Assembly: GCA_000721275.1 (NCBI GenBank)
Contig: JOFO01000077.1
Coordinates: 1-20,365, forward strand
Length of the DNA stretch: 20,365 nucleotides
From: Microtetraspora glauca
Lineage (GTDB): Bacteria; Actinomycetota; Actinomycetes; Streptomycetales; Streptomycetaceae
Direction of reading: 5' to 3'
Of the stretch, positions 6,606 to 13,276 are shown piece after piece. The notes under the pieces were generated by a model that saw only the letters and a list, made by a program, of their open reading frames with translations, was not told where the DNA came from and ran no database searches. Every line of letters begins with the position of its first letter. The first letter of the stretch is position 1. The position numbers and the translations under genes were made by a program.

Positions 6606-7592
6606 TCAGAGCCAGCCGCGTTCCGCCGCCTTGTAGCCCATCTCGAAGCGGCTCTCCGCGCCCAGGCGGGCGGAGAGGTCGGCCACGACGCGGCGGACGG
6701 TGCGGAGGGAGACGCCCAGGCGGCGGCTGACCGCGCCGTCGGTGAGTCCGCGGGAGAGGAGCCGTACCAGCTCGCGCTCCTGCGGGCTGAGCCCGTGCTC
6801 GTCGGTGCCGGTGTCGGTGCCGAGCGGGACGCCGCCCTCCCACACGTGCTCGAACAGCGCCTGGAGCGCGGCCAGCACCCCCGGCGAGGTGATCTCCATG
6901 ACCGCGTACCACGGGTCGCCGGGGTCCACCGGCAGCAGCACCCGGCTGCGGTCGACGACCAGCATGTGCACCGGCAGCGAGGGGACGGTGCGCACCGGGC
7001 AGCCGAGTTCCGCGCAGCGGGTGGCGCGGCGGAGTGCGGCGGCGTCGGTGCGGATGCCGTCGGTGTAGACGATGCGGTTGGCGACCTCCCGGTGGTGGAC
7101 CTGCAGGGTGAGTGCCGCGGCGAGTTCCAGCCACGCGGTGTTGCGGACGCCGCCGGGGACGAAGGCGAGCCATTCGGCCTCCACGTCGCCGGCGAGCTGC
7201 CAGAGCCGGTCGGTGACGGCCTCGCGGCCGGACACGTAGACGCCGCCCGCCTCGATGCCGCCGGGGTGCTGCTCGGCGAACTGCGCCAGCAGGTCGAGGA
7301 CGGTGGCCCGGTCCTCCTCGAACTCCCTGATCCGGTCCTCGATCCCGGAGATCTGCCGGAGCAGCAGCGACTTCAGGCCGAGGTTGGGGTCGACGAGCCG
7401 GCTGCGGCCCTCGCGCTGGGGCAGCAGGAGGTCCATCTTCTCCAGCCGCTCGATGGCGGAGCGCACCTCGCCGGGCGGCAGGGCGAGCTCCTCCGCGAGG
7501 TCGTCGACGCTCTTCGAACTCCCCGCTATCAGGCCCCGGTACACGGCCGCGGCCAGGTGGTCGAACCCTAACCGTCCTAGTCTTCCGAGCAT
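6606..7592 (-). CDS. LuxR-family transcriptional regulator with N-terminal TrmB-like winged helix
   Basis: A 328-residue regulator. The C-terminus (about 267-325: LSPQERELVRLLSRGLTDGA, then RRLGVSLRTVRRVVADL) is a LuxR/GerE helix-turn-helix. Residues about 10-70 look like a winged helix of the TrmB type (VDDLAEELALPPGEVRSAIERL). Between them is a sensor-like region of unknown ligand. There is no AAA ATPase, so it is not a large LAL regulator, and no response-regulator receiver. Codon 8 is TTA (7569-7571), which makes translation dependent on the bldA tRNA if the Streptomyces rule holds. It is divergent from the PPTase gene and followed by a strong hairpin, so it is probably monocistronic. The ATG at 7592 follows GGGGGA about ten bases upstream. 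It is a plausible pathway-specific regulator and a candidate binder of the inverted repeats at 6469-6493 and 12359-12400. Confidence 0.9.
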   Translation of the reverse strand: MLGRLGRLGFDHLAAAVYRGLIAGSSKSVDDLAEELALPPGEVRSAIERLEKMDLLLPQREGRSRLVDPNLGLKSLLLRQISGIEDRIREFEEDRATVLDLLAQFAEQHPGGIEAGGVYVSGREAVTDRLWQLAGDVEAEWLAFVPGGVRNTAWLELAAALTLQVHHREVANRIVYTDGIRTDAAALRRATRCAELGCPVRTVPSLPVHMLVVDRSRVLLPVDPGDPWYAVMEITSPGVLAALQALFEHVWEGGVPLGTDTGTDEHGLSPQERELVRLLSRGLTDGAVSRRLGVSLRTVRRVVADLSARLGAESRFEMGYKAAERGWL

Positions 7593-7635
7593 GTGCTCGC
7601 GTCCCCCTGTTCCCCGTTACCTTCGAAGCGCCCGC

Positions 7636-7652
7636 GGTCGGTCGGTCGGTCG
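7636..7652. repeat. Four tandem GGTC units in the divergent regulator/PPTase promoter region
   Basis: GGTCGGTCGGTCGGTCG lies in the 186-base gap between the two divergent genes. It could be a slippage-prone microsatellite or part of an operator; there is no further support. Confidence 0.4.
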
Positions 7653-7678
7653 AACGCGTGCGCTCCCGGCTCTTCCAC

Positions 7679-7709
7679 TTTCTACCCGATCCCCCGCTTG
7701 TGCGATCAA
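7679..7709 (-). promoter_or_regulatory. Possible promoter of the LuxR-type regulator
   Basis: Read on the minus strand, TTGATC (7704-7709) and TAGAAA (7679-7684) are separated by 19 bases. This is a loose match to the principal sigma-factor consensus about 90 bases before the start codon, in the only AT-richer patch of this gap. The call is weak, based on spacing and composition only. Confidence 0.25.
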
Positions 7710-7778
7710 GAGTCCCGAAGGGGGGAATCCGGTTCCGCCGGGCGAACAGCGCGTGCCGGACGGCGGGGCGGGCCGCCG

Positions 7779-8447
7779 GTGATCGCCGGTCTGCTGCCCG
7801 CCGGGGTGGCGTCGGCGGAGGCGTTCGGGGACGACGGGCCGGCCGGGCGGGTGGCGCTGTTCCCGGCCGAGCGGGCGGCGGTGGCGGGAGTGTCGCCGGA
7901 GCGGCTGCGGGAGTTCACGACGGTGCGGGGCTGCGCGCGGGCGGCGCTGGCCGCCCTGGACGTGGGGCCGGCGCCGCTGGTCCCGGGGCCGCTGGGGGCG
8001 CCGGAGTGGCCGGCGGGGGTGGTGGGCAGCATGACGCACTGCGCGGGCTACCGGGCGGCCGTGGTGGCGCGGGGTGCGGCGTACGCGTCGGTGGGGATCG
8101 ACGCGGAGCCGCTGGAGCCGCTGCCGGCGGTGGTGGCGGCGCGGGTGGTGGGGGCGGTGGAGCGGGCGTGGCTGCGGGAGGACTTCCCGCCGGGCGGGCT
8201 GCCCTGCGACCGGCTGGTGTTCAGCGCCAAGGAGGCGGCGTACAAGGCGTTCTCGCCGTGGCTGGGGGCCCGGTTCGGATTCCGGGACTTCACGGTGCGA
8301 CCGTACCCGGACGGTACTTTCCTCGTGATACCGCCGGAAACGGATGTCCCGCTGCCCGCGCTTCCCCGGGGCGGGGTGAGGGGGCGCTGGTCGGCGGGGG
8401 CGGGGATCGTGCTGACCGGTTTACTCGTTCCACAAAGTGAAGTCTGA
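7779..8447 (+). CDS. Sfp/EntD-type 4'-phosphopantetheinyl transferase
   Basis: A 222-residue phosphopantetheinyl transferase that converts apo carrier proteins to the holo form using CoA. Family marks are TVRGCARAAL (48-57), GSMTHCAG (83-90), the metal-binding GIDAE with Asp108 and Glu110, and FSAKEAAYKAF (148-158) with Glu152 and Lys156. I chose GTG at 7779 because the product then begins MIAGLLPAGV, the usual family N-terminus. An ATG at 7593 in the same frame would add 62 residues of unlike sequence. No strong ribosome binding site is visible. Codon 215 is TTA (8421-8423). It is divergent from the LuxR-type gene. Within this cluster it can serve the two discrete carrier proteins and the NRPS carrier domains. 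A dedicated cluster PPTase carrying a bldA codon would make carrier activation growth-phase dependent. Confidence 0.94.
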   Translation: MIAGLLPAGVASAEAFGDDGPAGRVALFPAERAAVAGVSPERLREFTTVRGCARAALAALDVGPAPLVPGPLGAPEWPAGVVGSMTHCAGYRAAVVARGAAYASVGIDAEPLEPLPAVVAARVVGAVERAWLREDFPPGGLPCDRLVFSAKEAAYKAFSPWLGARFGFRDFTVRPYPDGTFLVIPPETDVPLPALPRGGVRGRWSAGAGIVLTGLLVPQSEV

Positions 8448-8801
8448 CTCCACGTCAGTTCACCTGGTCCTCATCCGGGCGTCCCCTCAAGGGTTTATGA
8501 ATCAGTGGCACCAAGCTGCCAGCCAGCACTTCCTGCCACAGCCCCGTCCGCACTTCCCGGTTACGCTGATCCCGATCGGCCGCCTCCCGCTTGCAACCGT
8601 CGTCTTTCACCGTCCCCACGGATTAAACCTTCGGGAAAAGGCATATACCAACGGGAATTCGGGACCATCCACGTCCCCGTTCCCGAGGATCGGCCCGGCA
8701 CAGGCGGCCGCGACACCGACATGTCGTCGCCGGAACAACACCGCCGATCCACCTGCGCGTTGCAACGCATTCCGCACACGATCCGGAGGGTGTTCTTCCC
8801 C
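8448..8801. other. 354-base gap between PPTase and XRE/NB-ARC regulator
   Basis: This is the least GC-rich stretch of the window. It holds an interrupted small hairpin over the PPTase stop (CTGAC 8444-8448 with GTCAG 8454-8458, plus TGAA/TTCA outside). An AT-richer patch follows at 8620-8660 (ATTAAACC, CATATACC) that could contain the regulator's promoter, although I cannot place a convincing -35/-10 pair. GGAGGG at 8785-8790 is the ribosome binding site of the next gene. The reading frame of the downstream gene stays open through this gap, with an ATG at 8721 and one at 8505. Neither has a ribosome binding site and the codon use there is poor, so I see no gene here. Confidence 0.5.
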
Positions 8802-10181
8802 ATGCAGACCCCGAACGAAACGATCCCGTTCCGACCCACGGACATCCACAGCCTGAGAGACTTTCTGCTCCACCAACGCAGAATGTCGGGCTGGACCCAG
8901 GAAGAACTCTCCGAGCGGTCCGGCGTCAGCGTCCGGACCATCCGCAATCTGGAGACCGGCAGCAACGTCAATCCGCGCCGCAGCTCCGTGTCGCTGCTGC
9001 TCAGCGCGTTCGGAGCGACCGCCTCCGCGCTCGACAAGGGCGCCCCGGCGGAGAGCGGCGGCTGGCCGGCGCCCGCCCCGCACCCCGAGGCCGAGCGGCC
9101 GGCGGCCGACTCCGGCCCCCCGCCGTGGTACGGGCCCCGCCCGCTGCCGGCCCCGCTGGTGGGCCGCCAGGCCGACCTGCGGCACCTCCTCGGCGCCGTG
9201 CAGCGCGGCCGGCTCGTCGTGCTGACCGGGCCCGGCGGCGTCGGCAAGACCCGGCTGGCGCTCGCGGCGGCGGCCCGGCTGCTGCCGCTCTTCCAGGACG
9301 GGGTGGCCGTCGCCGAACTGCACGACTGCCCGCCCGAGCACATCGACCCGGTCCGGGCCGCCAGCGAACTCCACCGCATCACGGGCGACCTCGTCCGTTC
9401 CGACATCTCTACGCGCGAAGACGCCGGAATGCGCAGGCAGTTGCTGGTCCTCGACAGCGCCGAGCACGTCGTCCAGCAGACCGCCCGGGTGGTCCGCGGC
9501 CTGCTCGACGCCCACCCGGGGCTGCACGTGCTGGTCACCTCGCGCCGCACCATGGCGGTGAGCGCCGCGGAGACCTGGGAGGTCGAGCCGCTGGACACCG
9601 GACCGCGGGCGCGCGGCGAGGCCGCCGTGCCCAGCGCGGTCGAGCTCTTCCTGCGGCGGGTGCAGGCCAGCCTGCCGACGCTCGACCTGAGCAGCCGGCT
9701 GCCGCTCGTCCGGGAGCTGTGCGGGCTGCTCGACGGGCTCCCGCTGGCCATCGAATTAGCGGCGGGCCGGCTGCGGTCGCTGCCGCTCACCTCGCTCCTG
9801 GACGACGACACGCTGTTCCACCTGCTGACCCGGGTCGACGCGGGCGACCTGTCCCGCCACCGCACCCTGTCGAGCAGCGTCCGCTGGAGCTACGAGCTGC
9901 TGCCCGCCCCCCACCGGGACCTGCTGCACCGGCTGGCAGCGCTGCCCCGGACGTTCTCCCTGGACGACGCGCTGACGATCCCCGGGCCCGGCGACGCGGC
10001 CGGCGCCCCGCACGTCGCCCATCTGCTCGCCGAGCTGGCCGACGCCTCCCTGGTGCAGATCCACCGGGAACGCCAGTACCACTACCGGGTCCACTCGCTG
10101 GTCCGGCACTTCGTCACCGAGGTCGCCGGAGCCGCCCGAGCGCGGCCCGCGGACGACAGCGCCTGGTGCGCCGTCGGCTGA
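8802..10181 (+). CDS. XRE-type HTH / NB-ARC ATPase regulator (STAND class, no TPR tail)
   Basis: A 459-residue probable transcriptional regulator. Residues about 16-75 are a Cro/C1-type helix-turn-helix (MSGWTQEELSERSGVSVRTI). A Pro-rich linker follows, then an NB-ARC/AAA-like ATPase: P-loop GPGGVGKT (143-150), Walker B LLVLDSAEH (214-222), LVTSRR (244-249), GLPLAIELAAGRL (312-324) and the winged-helix segment HRTLSSSVRWSYELL (353-367). The ATPase resembles that of AfsR-type regulators, but the protein stops after the winged helix with no tetratricopeptide sensor and no BTAD domain. ATG 8802 is preceded by GGAGGG eleven bases upstream; starts further upstream lack such a site. Codon 319 is TTA (9756-9758). 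It is convergent with the dehydrogenase gene. It is probably pathway-specific; its ligand and target are unknown. Confidence 0.88.
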   Translation: MQTPNETIPFRPTDIHSLRDFLLHQRRMSGWTQEELSERSGVSVRTIRNLETGSNVNPRRSSVSLLLSAFGATASALDKGAPAESGGWPAPAPHPEAERPAADSGPPPWYGPRPLPAPLVGRQADLRHLLGAVQRGRLVVLTGPGGVGKTRLALAAAARLLPLFQDGVAVAELHDCPPEHIDPVRAASELHRITGDLVRSDISTREDAGMRRQLLVLDSAEHVVQQTARVVRGLLDAHPGLHVLVTSRRTMAVSAAETWEVEPLDTGPRARGEAAVPSAVELFLRRVQASLPTLDLSSRLPLVRELCGLLDGLPLAIELAAGRLRSLPLTSLLDDDTLFHLLTRVDAGDLSRHRTLSSSVRWSYELLPAPHRDLLHRLAALPRTFSLDDALTIPGPGDAAGAPHVAHLLAELADASLVQIHRERQYHYRVHSLVRHFVTEVAGAARARPADDSAWCAVG

Positions 10182-10195
10182 CGGAGCACCAGGCG
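10160..10195. terminator. Bidirectional terminator candidate between convergent genes
   Basis: CGCCTGGTGC (10160-10169) and GCACCAGGCG (10186-10195) form a perfect 10-bp stem with a 16-nt loop. The hairpin spans the stop codon of the XRE/NB-ARC gene and the 37-base gap before the convergent dehydrogenase stop. Confidence 0.5.
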
Positions 10196-10218
10196 TGAAG
10201 GGCGCATGATCGCGGGGG

Positions 10219-11958
10219 TCAGGCGCCGACCGCCTCCTTGACGGTCCGGAGCGAGAAGTGCTCCGGGCCGTCGAGCGAGGCCAGGATCCGCTCCTCCAGC
10301 CACGGCAGGAACGTCTCGTCGAGCCCGGCCGACGGGTCGAGCCGCTGGAGCAGCCGCTGGAGCACCAGCACCAGCCAGCCGGTACCGCCCTCGGCGGACC
10401 GCTCGGCACCGAACGAGTACAGCCACGTGTACAGGCAGGACGCCGCCGCGTGGTGCACGCAGTGCTCCGCCGCCAGGTCCTGCCCCTCGGTGGACACCGC
10501 GTCGAACGCGTCCGTGTCCACCCGGGCGTAGAAGGCCCGGCGGCGCTCGTCGAAGGCGTCCAGCACCTTCACCAGCGCCGCGGCCTCGGCCGCCGGCAGC
10601 TCGCCGTCCGCGATCCGGCGCGCCTCGGCGACCGCCGGACCCCAGCCGCGGGTGATCTCGTCCTCGGCGGCGTTGGTGAGCCGCAGCGCCCGGCCCGACG
10701 GCTCCCAGCGCGGCGCCTCCTCCGACCAGTCGAACAGGCCGCGCAGCACCTCCTCGCCCTTCCGGGCGGGCGTCTCCGCCACCCGGGCCACGGCCCGCAG
10801 CTGCGCCGCGATGCCGTGCAGGTTGACGTGGGTGGTGCCCTCGAAGATGCTCGCGATCGCGTGGTCGCGCTGGAGCTTCTGGAACGCGCCGTGCGCCACG
10901 CCCTCGCGCAGGTAGCTGCGGGCGCCCAGCACCCGGGCCATCTCCTGGACGACCTCCTCGCCGAGGGTCGGCACCAGGTACTTGACCACCGACGACCAGA
11001 GGCTGAGCCGGGACGGCGCGACCGTGAGCGACCGGGCCACCGGCAGCGCGGTGCACTCGGCGATCAGCAGGTCGAGGAAGCCGCCCAGCAGGTGCCGCCG
11101 GATGACGGGGATCGCGTAGATCGGCTCGCCGTACAGGATCCGGTCCCGGGAGTGCCGCAGACCGATCCGGAGCACCGAGTCCATGGTGCCGATCGACAGG
11201 GCGCCGATGGCGGTCCGGGTGATCTGGAGGACCTGCAGGACCTCCGGCAGGCCCGCGCCGGCCCGGCCGAGCAGCGCCGAGGACGGCACCCGGGTGCCGC
11301 GGAAGGTGAGGCCGCTGAGGTCGTGGCCGCGCAGGCCGACCGTGCGGACGAACGGGTGGTTGTCCCAGGTGACCTCCTCCTGCTGCTTCTTGTCGAGCAG
11401 CAGCAGGGAGGAGCCGGCGCCCTCGACCTTGGCGTAGACGGTGACGAAGCGGCCCCGGGTGGCGTTGCCGACGGGCCACTTCTCGCCGGTCAGCACGTAG
11501 TCGTCGCCGTCGACGGCGGCGACGGTCTCGTTGGTGCCGAGGTCGCTGCCGTGGTCGGGCTCGGAGACCGCGAAGCAGGCGAGGTCGCCGGAGAGGAAGC
11601 CCTCGGCGACGCGGCGGCGCTGCTCGTCGGTGCCCCACAGCCACACCGGGTTGATGCCGAGGACCGCCGAGCCGAACATCACGGCGACGGTGACGTTGCG
11701 GCGGGACAGCGAGCGGGTCAGCAGGAACAGCTGCTCCAGGTTGCGGAGCTTGCCGCCGAACGGCTCGGGCACCAGGTGGTCGGCGAAGCCCCACGCGCGG
11801 ACCAGGTCGACGGCGCCGGGCGGCACCGCGCCCTCCTCCTCGTGCGCGACGGTCTCGGCGTAGCTGAACGGCCCGCTCGGGGCCTCCGGGTCGCCGAGCG
11901 CCCGGTCCAGGTCCTCGGCGAGCGCGTAGGCCGGGCGGTCGAAGGCGCGCCCGGTCAC
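10219..11958 (-). CDS. Acyl-CoA (acyl-ACP) dehydrogenase, long form
   Basis: A 579-residue FAD-dependent acyl dehydrogenase. The FAD/substrate signature CFAVSEPDHGSD is at 128-139. IFEGTTHVNL (371-380) carries Glu373, equivalent to the catalytic base of medium-chain acyl-CoA dehydrogenases. It has about 190 residues beyond the normal end of a 380-residue dehydrogenase, so it belongs to the long type and is unlike the short prolyl-PCP oxidases (PltE, CloN3). It starts with GTG at 11958, overlapping the TGA of the ACP gene (GTGA), so the substrate is probably an acyl chain on that ACP. The pairing recalls LipB plus the discrete ACP of friulimicin-type lipopeptide clusters, where the dehydrogenase puts a double bond in the fatty-acid tail. 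That parallel is from memory and unaligned. Confidence 0.92.
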   Translation of the reverse strand: MTGRAFDRPAYALAEDLDRALGDPEAPSGPFSYAETVAHEEEGAVPPGAVDLVRAWGFADHLVPEPFGGKLRNLEQLFLLTRSLSRRNVTVAVMFGSAVLGINPVWLWGTDEQRRRVAEGFLSGDLACFAVSEPDHGSDLGTNETVAAVDGDDYVLTGEKWPVGNATRGRFVTVYAKVEGAGSSLLLLDKKQQEEVTWDNHPFVRTVGLRGHDLSGLTFRGTRVPSSALLGRAGAGLPEVLQVLQITRTAIGALSIGTMDSVLRIGLRHSRDRILYGEPIYAIPVIRRHLLGGFLDLLIAECTALPVARSLTVAPSRLSLWSSVVKYLVPTLGEEVVQEMARVLGARSYLREGVAHGAFQKLQRDHAIASIFEGTTHVNLHGIAAQLRAVARVAETPARKGEEVLRGLFDWSEEAPRWEPSGRALRLTNAAEDEITRGWGPAVAEARRIADGELPAAEAAALVKVLDAFDERRRAFYARVDTDAFDAVSTEGQDLAAEHCVHHAAASCLYTWLYSFGAERSAEGGTGWLVLVLQRLLQRLDPSAGLDETFLPWLEERILASLDGPEHFSLRTVKEAVGA

Positions 11959-12299
11959 GCGAGGGGGCTTTCGACGCCGTAGCGGGCGAAGACGTCCTCG
12001 ACGACCTCGGCCTCGGCCAGCTCGGCCTGCCCGGCGGCCACCTCGGAGCGGACCAGCTCGATCACGTCCCCGACGTTCTGGAGCCGCATGGCCTCCTCGG
12101 GGTTGAGCGACCGGAGGCCGTACAGCTCCTCCAGGTTGTAGCCGAGCTCGGCGAGCACGAGGGAGTGGAAGCCGAGGTCGCCGATCAGCCGCAGTTCGGG
12201 GCCGACCGTGTCGACCTTGCGGGGGGCGATCAGTTGGACCATCCCGCTCACGATGGCGGAGACGGTGTCGGTGCCGACGGCGGCAGGAGTGTTCGTCAT
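11955..12299 (-). CDS. Discrete acyl carrier protein with GFHSL motif
   Basis: A 114-residue acyl carrier protein. The attachment site reads DLGFHSLVLAEL: Ser46 is present, but the usual preceding Asp is His45. The carrier fold covers about residues 10-90, followed by an acidic Glu/Ala-rich tail. The true start is ATG 12299; further upstream the frame stays open but runs into the divergent TE gene's promoter. It is translationally coupled to the acyl dehydrogenase (GTGA overlap), so it most likely carries the fatty acyl chain that enzyme oxidises and then hands to the first NRPS condensation domain. No acyl-AMP ligase for loading it is in the window, apart from the amino-acid-type ligase at 2-1504. 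No strong ribosome binding site is visible. Confidence 0.88.
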   Translation of the reverse strand: MTNTPAAVGTDTVSAIVSGMVQLIAPRKVDTVGPELRLIGDLGFHSLVLAELGYNLEELYGLRSLNPEEAMRLQNVGDVIELVRSEVAAGQAELAEAEVVEDVFARYGVESPLA

Positions 12300-12358
12300 G
12301 CGGCTCACGCTAGGCACGGCGGTCCGCCGCCCCCAGGCATCCCGCCCGGCAGCCACGC

Positions 12359-12400
12359 GGCAACTTCGCGCGCCCGCGCGGGACATGCGGCGAAGTTGCC
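12359..12400. promoter_or_regulatory. Perfect 11-bp inverted repeat in the ACP/TE divergent promoter region, candidate operator
   Basis: GGCAACTTCGC (12359-12369) and GCGAAGTTGCC (12390-12400) are perfect inverted copies separated by 20 bases. Centre-to-centre spacing is 31 bp, about three helical turns, so both arms face the same side of the DNA. The site lies in the 148-base gap between the divergent ACP and thioesterase genes. With the flanking C, the left arm matches the CGGCAACTTC of the exporter-promoter palindrome at 6469-6478. This looks like a shared regulator site covering both divergent transcripts. Confidence 0.55.
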
Positions 12401-12447
12401 CCCGAGCTGCCTGGCCGACGGGCGCCCCGGCGCCCAGTCTTGCGCCC

Positions 12448-13248
12448 ATGACGACCACTCACCACACGGCGGCGGGTCCCCTCGCCGCGTCCTCCTGGAT
12501 CAGCGCCCGGTACGCCCGCGGGGTGCCGCGGCTGCGGCTGCTGTGCCTGCCGCACGCGGGCGGCGGCGTCGGCGTCTTCCACGCGTGGCGGGCCCATCTG
12601 CCGGACGGCATCGAGCTGGCGCCGGTGGAGCTGCCGGGCCGCGGCTCGCGGATCGACGAGCCGATGCCGGCGACGATGGACGCGCTGGTGGACGCGCTGT
12701 TCGACGGCGTGCGCGGGGAGCTCGACGTGCCGTACGCGCTGTTCGGGCACAGCTTCGGGGCGATCCTCGGGTACGAGCTGACCCGCAGGATCGAGCGGGA
12801 GGCGGCGCGCGCCGGCGGGCCGCGCACGCCGGGCGCGCTGCTGGTGTCGGGGTCGCGGGCGCCGCACGTGCCGCTGGGCCGCGGCTCGGTGGCGTCCGGC
12901 GACGACGCCGGGCTGATCGACTGGCTGAGCGGCACCGGGGGGCTGCCGCCGGAGCTGCTGGAGTTCCCGGAGTTCCTGCGGGACCTGCTGCGGGCGGTGC
13001 GCGGCGACATGGCGTTCGCCGAGGCGTACCTGGCGGCGGGGCCGGAGCCGGTCGGCTGCCCGCTGTCGGCGTTCGCGGGGGCCGGCGACACGGTGTCCAC
13101 GGTGGCGCAGGTCGAGCCGTGGGAGCGGTACACGACGGGCCGGCACGGGCTGCGGGTGCTGCCCGGCGGGCACTACTTCCCGCAGAGCCACCCGGCGGAG
13201 ACGGTCGCCGCGGTGGTCGCGGAGCTGGCGGCGGTGTCGGCGGTGTGA
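12448..13248 (+). CDS. Type II thioesterase (external editing TE)
   Basis: A 266-residue alpha/beta hydrolase of the NRPS/PKS type II thioesterase family. The triad can be read as Ser102 in GHSFG (100-104), Asp214 in GAGDT and His242 in GGHYF. The N-terminal LLCLPHAGGG (31-40) is the family signature. It hydrolyses wrong or stalled acyl groups from carrier proteins to restore the assembly line. It is divergent from the ACP gene and convergent with the P450 gene. ATG 12448 gives the usual N-terminal length but has no visible ribosome binding site. A GC hairpin (GGGCGCC 12420-12426 and GGCGCCC 12429-12435) lies just upstream. An in-frame ATG at 12385 is possible but would place one arm of the operator-like repeat inside the gene. 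Translation may therefore be leaderless or structure-controlled. Confidence 0.93.
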   Translation: MTTTHHTAAGPLAASSWISARYARGVPRLRLLCLPHAGGGVGVFHAWRAHLPDGIELAPVELPGRGSRIDEPMPATMDALVDALFDGVRGELDVPYALFGHSFGAILGYELTRRIEREAARAGGPRTPGALLVSGSRAPHVPLGRGSVASGDDAGLIDWLSGTGGLPPELLEFPEFLRDLLRAVRGDMAFAEAYLAAGPEPVGCPLSAFAGAGDTVSTVAQVEPWERYTTGRHGLRVLPGGHYFPQSHPAETVAAVVAELAAVSAV

Positions 13249-13272
13249 GCCGGCACCGCCGCGGCGGCCGGC
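13249..13272. terminator. GC palindrome between convergent TE and P450 genes
   Basis: A 12-bp palindrome CCGCCGCGGCGG (13256-13267) is flanked by GCCGG (13249-13253) and CCGGC (13268-13272), making a long stem with a 2-nt bulge. It fills most of the 28-base gap between two convergent stop codons. It could serve as a bidirectional terminator. Confidence 0.5.
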
Positions 13273-13276
13273 GGGG

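Noticed and set aside
8505..8801. N-terminal extension of the XRE/NB-ARC regulator from ATG 8505 or 8721
   Set aside because: No ribosome binding site, codon use unlike a gene and AT-richer DNA; GGAGGG before ATG 8802 and the HTH position fit a start at 8802.
8561..9865. Minus-strand open frame opposite the XRE/NB-ARC regulator
   Set aside because: Ser/Arg-rich with no family features, while the plus-strand frame has clear HTH and P-loop motifs.
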